Shown piece by piece: positions 6,466 to 10,761 of a DNA stretch of 10,761 bases. The number at the start of each line of letters is the position of its first letter. The stretch's first letter is position 1. The notes beneath the pieces were generated by a model. The model ran no database searches, was not told the origin of the DNA, and saw only the letters and a program-made list of their open reading frames with translations. A program made the position numbers and the translations under genes. Origin of the DNA: Clostridiaceae bacterium. Lineage in GTDB: Bacteria > Bacillota > Clostridia > Lutisporales > Lutisporaceae. The stretch is from the NCBI GenBank assembly GCA_028697435.1, contig JAQVFD010000046.1:1-10761 (forward strand). Reading direction: 5' to 3'.

Positions 6466-6518
6466 CGTATCTCGTAAATTCGTAACCCCGTAACCCCGTA
6501 ACCCCGTAACCCCGTACC
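6466..6518 (-). repeat. Octanucleotide tandem repeat with G-quadruplex spacing
   Basis: On the plus strand CGTAACCC is repeated four times perfectly (6481-6512), followed by a partial copy. It is preceded by two degenerate units also beginning CGTA (6466 and 6473). On the minus strand, the RNA-sense strand of sigK and yqeG, this gives four GGGG runs (6513-6510, 6505-6502, 6497-6494, 6489-6486) separated by TTAC loops. That is the classic pattern for an intramolecular G-quadruplex. It lies between the sigK stop and the yqeG start. Confidence 0.93.
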
Positions 6519-6530
6519 TATATTCTATTC

Positions 6531-7238
6531 TTACACGTTTTCATTGTAAAGCTCTTTATGCAGCTTTCTGATTGCTCTGTTTTCTATTCTTGATACATAT
6601 GATCTGGAGATACCTAACATTTCAGCAATTTCTCTTTGTGTTTTGCTGATTCCGTTAAGTAATCCATACCTAAGCTCAATGACCAGCTTTTCTCTTTTTT
6701 TTAAGGCTGTATCCATTCTCTGATATAACTTCTTAATCTGAATCTTAAGTTCTACCTCATCCAATATTACATCCGAATCGCTCCCCAGTATATCTATTAG
6801 ACTGATTTCATTACCTTCCTTGTCAATTCCTATGGGATCATGCAGAGATACTTCAGTTTTAATTTTCTTTGAAGCTCTGATAGTCATCAGTATTTCATTC
6901 TCTATGCATCTTGCAGCATAGGTAGCAAGCCTTGTTCCTTTGCATTCATCAAAGGTTATGATGGCTTTTATAAGGCCTATGGTTCCTATGGATATCAAAT
7001 CATCTATTTCTCTACCCGTATTCACATACTTCTTAACTATATGTGCCACAAGTCTGAGATTTCGTTCAACAAGTACGTTTTTTGCATCTTCATTACCTTT
7101 TTTGTACTCTTCAAGATAGAATTGCTCCTCCTCTGCTGAAAGAGGTTGCGGAAATGAGTTTACATTTTGAATATAACCGAACAGTAAGCATATATCTTTT
7201 ATTGTGAAAATAATAAGAGATGCTATATAGAAAAACAA
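6531..7238 (-). CDS. sigK: RNA polymerase sporulation sigma factor, pro-sigma-K
   Basis: Late mother-cell sigma factor directing coat and cortex-maturation genes. From the chosen start it has 235 residues. Residues 1-21 form a hydrophobic pro-sequence (FFYIASLIIFTIKDICLLFG), and alignment from memory with B. subtilis pro-sigma-K puts the SpoIVFB cleavage between G21 and Y22. Region 2 is about 58-124, with NLRLVAHIVKK and DLISIGTIGLIKAI. The family hallmark SLHDPIG...DKEGNEISLIDIL lies at about 131-151. The region 4 helix-turn-helix is about 199-228 (TQREIAEMLGISRSYVSRIE). I start at TTG 7238 because CGGAGGTG lies 7 nt upstream and the length before FPQPLS then matches B. subtilis. ATG 7274 has no ribosome binding site and would add a basic extension. 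The gene is continuous, with no skin-type insertion. Confidence 0.95.
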   Translation of the reverse strand: MFFYIASLIIFTIKDICLLFGYIQNVNSFPQPLSAEEEQFYLEEYKKGNEDAKNVLVERNLRLVAHIVKKYVNTGREIDDLISIGTIGLIKAIITFDECKGTRLATYAARCIENEILMTIRASKKIKTEVSLHDPIGIDKEGNEISLIDILGSDSDVILDEVELKIQIKKLYQRMDTALKKREKLVIELRYGLLNGISKTQREIAEMLGISRSYVSRIENRAIRKLHKELYNENV

Positions 7239-7275
7239 AGAAGCACACCTCCGAATTTTAAAGAAGTCTGCCATT

Positions 7276-7302
7276 TATAAACCATGCCGTACAAGGTTTA
7301 TA
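7276..7302 (-). promoter_or_regulatory. Inverted repeat in the sigK leader
   Basis: TATAAACC (7276-7283) and GGTTTATA (7295-7302) form a perfect 8-bp inverted repeat with an 11-nt loop, about 40 nt upstream of the TTG start and downstream of the candidate promoter. It could be a leader hairpin or a regulator site. There is no T-run after it, so it is not a terminator. Confidence 0.45.
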
Positions 7303-7326
7303 CAGTGGAAAACTTCGCCTACTAGA

Positions 7327-7355
7327 ATTATATGATTCTTAACACGGATATGTGC
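7327..7355 (-). promoter_or_regulatory. Candidate sigma-E promoter of sigK
   Basis: On the minus strand CATATAAT (7334-7327) matches the sigma-E -10 CATACAAT at 7 of 8 positions. GCACATA (7355-7349), 14 nt upstream, matches the -35 at about 5 of 7. In B. subtilis sigK is first transcribed by sigma-E. A sigma-A-like extended -10 (TGTTATACT, 7373-7365, with TTTACA 15 nt before TATACT) is a competing reading in the same gap. Confidence 0.4.
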
Positions 7356-7410
7356 CTGTATTAAAGTATAACATAATAATTTTTATGTAAATTTATCTAT
7401 AAAAACTACT

Positions 7411-9135
7411 TCATCTTTTTACATTGGTTAATATTTTAGAGGCTACTTCCTTAAATAACGGAGCTGCCGCTCCGCCTCCCGACTTTCCGTCATATATAAA
7501 TACAGTAATAGCGTACTTTGGTTTATCATAGGGTACAAAACCGGCAAACCAGCCATGAACAACCTCTCCTTCTTTTATTCCCGTCTGTGCTGAGCTGGTC
7601 TTGCCACAGCTTCCTCCAAGTTCTTCCATATTCGCTTCCTTCCCCGTACCTGTTAATGTAACTTCATGAAGCATATCCTTTAACAGTTTTGATGTAATCG
7701 GATTCAGTACAATCTGAGGTCTGGACCTTTCAAGTTTTTTTACTGTCAAGCCTTTCTCGGTAATAAGTGAATCTACTAACTGAGGATCATTTCTGATACC
7801 GTTATTTGCTATCGTTGCCATCATGCACGTCACCTGCAAAGGTGTGACCTGTATTTTCCCTTGCCCAATAGAGATATTTCCTATTCCGTCTTCTTGAACT
7901 TCCGGTAAATAACCCGCCATTTCTTCGGGAATAGTAAAACACAATTTTTGTCCAAGACCCATTTCAGCAGCCATTTCCAATATATTTTCAGCCCCTGTTT
8001 CCATACCGATTTGTATGTAAGTGCTGTTGCAGGAAAGGGCAAAGGCTTCCTTCATATTGATTTCCCTTTCCTCATGTGTCTTATGGGTAGCACATCTTAT
8101 TCTATTTTTGCCAACATCTATATATCCCTGACACTTGTATTTTTTTTCTGTATTTACATGTCCTCCTTCTATAGCCGCTGCTGCTACAACAGTTTTAAAT
8201 ATTGAACCCAGGTCAAATTGCCATATTGATTTATTAATCAGTTCATTTCCATTGCTGCTAATGTATTTGTCCACATTATCCTGGTCAAAATCAGGTTTAC
8301 TTGCCATTCCCAGTATATCCCCACTTTTTACATCCATTACTACTATTGAGCCTTGAATATCATTTTCTTCCATTGCAGTTTCTATTATGCTCTGAATATG
8401 GTAGTCAAGGGTGAGCTTCAAACTATAGCTTACACCGTCTTCTGCAGCTTCTACTTTCCTGAAGCCCAGCCCCCTTATTATGTTTTTTCCGCTGTCCACT
8501 ACGGCTGCAATACTGTCGCTGCCGCTGCTTTCTAAATAGCTGTTCATACTCTTTTCAATGCCCATATGACCTATCTTATCTTTTTTTCCGATATGACCCA
8601 CCACATGCTTTGCAATATTATCATCTGCATACCTCAGTCTTTTTTCTACGGCAATTACACCCCGTATCCTACCACTTTCTATAAGAGATAAATACTCGTT
8701 CTGCCCGATTTCACATATGAACTCTGTAGTATCTGCGGAGCTTTCCATCCTTTTTTCAACATCTTCCTTTTGCATGCCGCAGGCTTTGTAAATAGCATCA
8801 ATTGCTGCTTTTTTGTCATATACAAAAGCCGGATATGCTATAACAACTTTTTTAATCTCTCTATCGGTTATTGCTATCATATTCCTGTCATATATTATTC
8901 CCCTATTTGTGGAAATGGGTATGTTGACCATTCTTTGACGCACAGCTCTCTCACTGTAATATTTGCTTTTGTATACTTGAATGTAAAAAAGCCGGCACAT
9001 CAGAAGACCGTAAATTGCAATAAAAATCAGACCTATAATTTGAAGCCTTTTCTTATGAATAAGTACATAATTGTTTTTCCTGTATAACCTTGTACCCGGC
9101 AGTGTAAGGAACTCCTTGTGATCAGATCCGCTCAT
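7411..9135 (-). CDS. Class B penicillin-binding protein (D,D-transpeptidase) with an atypical KTS motif
   Basis: Membrane-anchored peptidoglycan transpeptidase of the FtsI/SpoVD/PBP2 class, 574 residues. A short cytoplasmic N-terminus is followed by one membrane segment (about 32-52). The non-catalytic domain begins with NRGIIYDRN (77-85). The transpeptidase domain spans about 260-570: S311-I-F-K314 (nucleophile box, in DLGSIFK rather than the common PGS-x-x-K), S368-C-N370, and K512-T-S514 where most family members have K-T-G. There is no C-terminal PASTA domain, so it is not a canonical SpoVD. I start at ATG 9135, since GGGAGG lies 7 nt upstream; an upstream in-frame start at 9186 would translate through a hairpin. 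Its position between udk and sigK suggests, but does not prove, a sporulation role. Confidence 0.92.
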   Translation of the reverse strand: MSGSDHKEFLTLPGTRLYRKNNYVLIHKKRLQIIGLIFIAIYGLLMCRLFYIQVYKSKYYSERAVRQRMVNIPISTNRGIIYDRNMIAITDREIKKVVIAYPAFVYDKKAAIDAIYKACGMQKEDVEKRMESSADTTEFICEIGQNEYLSLIESGRIRGVIAVEKRLRYADDNIAKHVVGHIGKKDKIGHMGIEKSMNSYLESSGSDSIAAVVDSGKNIIRGLGFRKVEAAEDGVSYSLKLTLDYHIQSIIETAMEENDIQGSIVVMDVKSGDILGMASKPDFDQDNVDKYISSNGNELINKSIWQFDLGSIFKTVVAAAAIEGGHVNTEKKYKCQGYIDVGKNRIRCATHKTHEEREINMKEAFALSCNSTYIQIGMETGAENILEMAAEMGLGQKLCFTIPEEMAGYLPEVQEDGIGNISIGQGKIQVTPLQVTCMMATIANNGIRNDPQLVDSLITEKGLTVKKLERSRPQIVLNPITSKLLKDMLHEVTLTGTGKEANMEELGGSCGKTSSAQTGIKEGEVVHGWFAGFVPYDKPKYAITVFIYDGKSGGGAAAPLFKEVASKILTNVKR

Positions 9136-9140
9136 AATAA

Positions 9141-9180
9141 AACCTCCCACAATCATAGTATTGTCAGATTGTGGGAGGTT
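9141..9180 (-). terminator. Hairpin between udk and the PBP gene that masks the PBP ribosome binding site
   Basis: A perfect 14-bp inverted repeat (9141-9154 with 9167-9180) has a 12-nt loop. On the minus strand it begins 24 nt after the udk stop and is followed by TTATTATG, so the last stem bases plus TT make a short U-run. It is a plausible but weak intrinsic terminator. The 3' arm contains GGGAGG, the ribosome binding site of the PBP gene, paired to CCTCCC in the 5' arm. Confidence 0.8.
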
Positions 9181-9203
9181 ATTCACTTCAATTCTGATTA
9201 TAG

Positions 9204-9839
9204 TTATCCAATAATCGCCTTAACCTTTGTCACCATTATATCAATTGCAACTTTATTGTAGCCCCCCTCAGGTATTATGATATCTGCATATCTTTTTGTA
9301 GGTTCGCAAAATTCATTGTGGGCAGGCTTAACAACATTGATGTATTGTGATATTATCGAATCTAAAGATCTACCTCTTTCCCTGATATCTCTGACAATTC
9401 TTCTTATAATCCTAACATCGGCATCTGTATCTACAAAAATTTTAATATCCATCAACTCTCTAAGCCTTGGAGAATCCAGAATCAAAATGCCTTCCAGCAA
9501 TATTACATCTTTGGGCTCAACCCTCATTGTATGCTTTTTTCTGTTATGCACGGTAAAATCATACTGAGGTTTTTCGATAGCCTGTCCATTAATCAGCTTT
9601 AATACATGACTGATCAGAAGTTCGGTATCAAAAGCCAGGGGGTGGTCATAATTTACATTCACTCTATCAGCCGGGGGCAGATGGCTTTGATCCTTATAAT
9701 AACAATCCTGCTCAATAATTACTACATTTTTCTCCGGAATACTATCCAAAATTGCCTTTGATACAGTGCTCTTGCCGGACCCTGTTCCTCCTGCAATCCC
9801 AATTACAAGCGGTTTCTTATACCTTTCCTCACTCACCAT
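9204..9839 (-). CDS. udk: Uridine kinase
   Basis: Pyrimidine salvage kinase converting uridine (and usually cytidine) to the monophosphate with a nucleoside triphosphate; cytosolic, 211 residues, normal family length. The P-loop GGTGSGKST is at 17-25. The QDCYYKD segment at 44-50 holds a substrate/metal aspartate (D45). YDHPLAFD (64-71) and PQYDFTVHNR (91-100) are nucleoside-binding stretches. LLEGIL at 114-119 matches the Walker B region. The arginine-rich lid RDIRERGR is at 150-157, and EPTKRYADIIIPEGG at 179-193 is the C-terminal signature. ATG 9839 overlaps the end of the upstream U32 gene by 11 nt, with GGGAG inside that gene, so translation is probably coupled. The same U32-udk order occurs in B. 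subtilis. Confidence 0.97.
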   Translation of the reverse strand: MVSEERYKKPLVIGIAGGTGSGKSTVSKAILDSIPEKNVVIIEQDCYYKDQSHLPPADRVNVNYDHPLAFDTELLISHVLKLINGQAIEKPQYDFTVHNRKKHTMRVEPKDVILLEGILILDSPRLRELMDIKIFVDTDADVRIIRRIVRDIRERGRSLDSIISQYINVVKPAHNEFCEPTKRYADIIIPEGGYNKVAIDIMVTKVKAIIG

Positions 9840-10761
9840 CTTTTCTCTCCCTTCTCAGTATCCCATGCTTTTCGACGGGCTTTTCCATCTTAATGGTCAC
9901 AATCTGCTGCGGATGTGGTGCCGCTGAGATTTCAGCCCCCTCCTCATTCCACATCTTTTCAATTTTTTGTGCAAACATTTGTCTGTGAGGACCGATTACT
10001 TCTATTTCATCCCCGGTAACCATCTTATTCCTCTGCTCGACAACAGCAATACCTGTCTCGCTGTCATAGTCCAATACCAAACCGACAAAAGCATAATCCC
10101 TTACATAAGAGCTTGATTCATAAATCTGTCCCTCTGAGTCGGGTTTACCAAAATAAAACCCTGTACCAAATTTTCTGTGACTGGCCTTTGAAAGCTCATC
10201 CAGCCATTCCTCGCTGAATTTATAATTCATAGGGTCCCAAAAATAGCTGTCTAAAGCCAACCTATATGCCCTTACAACAGATGCCACATAATAAGAGCTT
10301 TTCATTCGTCCCTCAATTTTCAGGCTCTTTATTCCTGATTCCACCAACTCCGGGATATGCTCAATCATACATAAATCTCTTGAATTGAATATATAAGTTC
10401 CTCTTTCGTCTTCATCTACCATCATATACTGACCCGGACGCTTCTCTTCCATAAGATAGTATTTGTATCTGCAGGGCTGTGCACATTCACCTCGGTTAGC
10501 ATCTCTGCCTGTCATGTAATTACTTAGCAGGCATCTGCCTGAGTATGAAATACACATTGCTCCATGTACAAACGCTTCATATTCCAAGCTTTTTGGAGAC
10601 TTTTCTATGGTTTCTCTAATCTCCTCAAAGCTCAATTCTCTTGCCAATACGATTCTTTTTATCCCCTGACTATGCCAGAACTCTGCGCTCAAATAATTTG
10701 TATTACTGTCCTGAGTGCTTAAATGCAGATGCATATCAGGCAATACTTTCCTGGCTGTCAT
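9829..10761 (-). CDS. trhP2: U32-family protein, TrhP2/YrrO-like (5' end missing at window edge)
   Basis: Homolog of U32 'peptidases' now known as tRNA 5-hydroxyuridine synthases (TrhP in E. coli, YrrN/YrrO in B. subtilis), which hydroxylate U34 of certain tRNAs using prephenate. The 310 codons visible begin mid-domain, since the family has about 400-420 residues; the ATG formed by the last three bases is probably internal. The U32 signature E62-x-F-x-H66-G-A-M-C70 followed by S-Y-S-G-R-C77 is clear. DANRGECAQPCRYKY follows (87-101). C70, C77, C93 and C131 are the likely iron-sulfur ligands. A C-terminal beta-barrel-like domain starts near 215. It overlaps udk by 11 nt. Assignment to the TrhP2 subgroup rests on the udk neighbourhood; the family itself is certain. 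Confidence 0.92.
   Translation of the reverse strand: MTARKVLPDMHLHLSTQDSNTNYLSAEFWHSQGIKRIVLARELSFEEIRETIEKSPKSLEYEAFVHGAMCISYSGRCLLSNYMTGRDANRGECAQPCRYKYYLMEEKRPGQYMMVDEDERGTYIFNSRDLCMIEHIPELVESGIKSLKIEGRMKSSYYVASVVRAYRLALDSYFWDPMNYKFSEEWLDELSKASHRKFGTGFYFGKPDSEGQIYESSSYVRDYAFVGLVLDYDSETGIAVVEQRNKMVTGDEIEVIGPHRQMFAQKIEKMWNEEGAEISAAPHPQQIVTIKMEKPVEKHGILRRERKDGE

Noticed and set aside
7239..7274. sigK start at ATG 7274
   Set aside because: No ribosome binding site precedes it, and it adds 12 residues ahead of a pro-sequence that already matches the family length from TTG 7238, where GGAGGTG is ideally spaced.
9136..9186. Upstream start of the PBP gene at 9186 (17 extra residues)
   Set aside because: The extra residues would be encoded by the hairpin itself, have no ribosome binding site of their own, and the GGGAGG-7 nt-ATG at 9135 is a much better start.
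1..10761. An accessory defence, phage or other mobile system
   Set aside because: All genes are co-directional core or sporulation genes with conserved neighbourhoods. No transposase, integrase, CRISPR repeat, toxin-antitoxin pair or attachment site was seen on either strand.

Overview
The window comes from an AT-rich, endospore-forming Firmicute. The closest fit I can suggest is a clostridial lineage such as Ruminiclostridium/Acetivibrio-type Clostridia; this is inferred from gene content, protein style and strong GGAGG-like ribosome binding sites, not from a search. All 14 supported genes (13 apparently intact or cut only by a window edge, one broken) lie on the minus strand, so transcription runs from high to low coordinates. 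Every long plus-strand open frame is an antisense shadow.

Layout in transcription order. (1) 10761-9204: a U32-family tRNA-hydroxylation protein (TrhP2/YrrO-like, 5' end outside the window) overlaps uridine kinase udk, the same pairing as yrrO-udk in Bacillus subtilis. (2) 9203-7411: a class B penicillin-binding protein (PBP). Its ribosome binding site lies inside the 3' arm of a 14-bp hairpin that also looks like the udk terminator. (3) 7238-6531: an uninterrupted sigK encoding pro-sigma-K, best started at a TTG. (4) 6530-5929: a (GGGGTTAC)n octamer repeat with perfect G-quadruplex spacing, then a yqeG HAD-phosphatase gene broken by an in-frame TAG, then two tandem hairpin terminators. (5) 5773-5498: a ComFB-family small protein. 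(6) 5308-3650: an M24 Xaa-Pro-type peptidase followed by efp (elongation factor P). (7) 3551-3132: a small acidic, cysteine-rich zinc-ribbon protein closed by a very strong terminator. (8) 2997-1: spoIIIAA-AB-AC-AD-AE, the first five genes of the spoIIIA operon; spoIIIAE runs off the left edge.

Functionally, much of the window serves sporulation. SpoIIIAA-AE form the mother-cell half of the feeding-tube apparatus that sustains the forespore. Sigma-K is the late mother-cell sigma factor. The PBP next to sigK may act in septal, cortex or cell-wall synthesis. The peptidase-efp-(small gene)-spoIIIAA order matches the B. subtilis yqhT-efp-yqhV-spoIIIA neighbourhood, so this is a conserved chromosomal block, not an accessory island. 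I see no transposase, phage gene, CRISPR array, tRNA or rRNA, and no convincing new multi-gene system. The points worth a second look are local: the amber stop in yqeG, the G-quadruplex repeat beside it, the hairpin masking the PBP ribosome binding site, and a KTS in place of the usual PBP KTG motif. No gene-free stretch exceeds about 190 bases.
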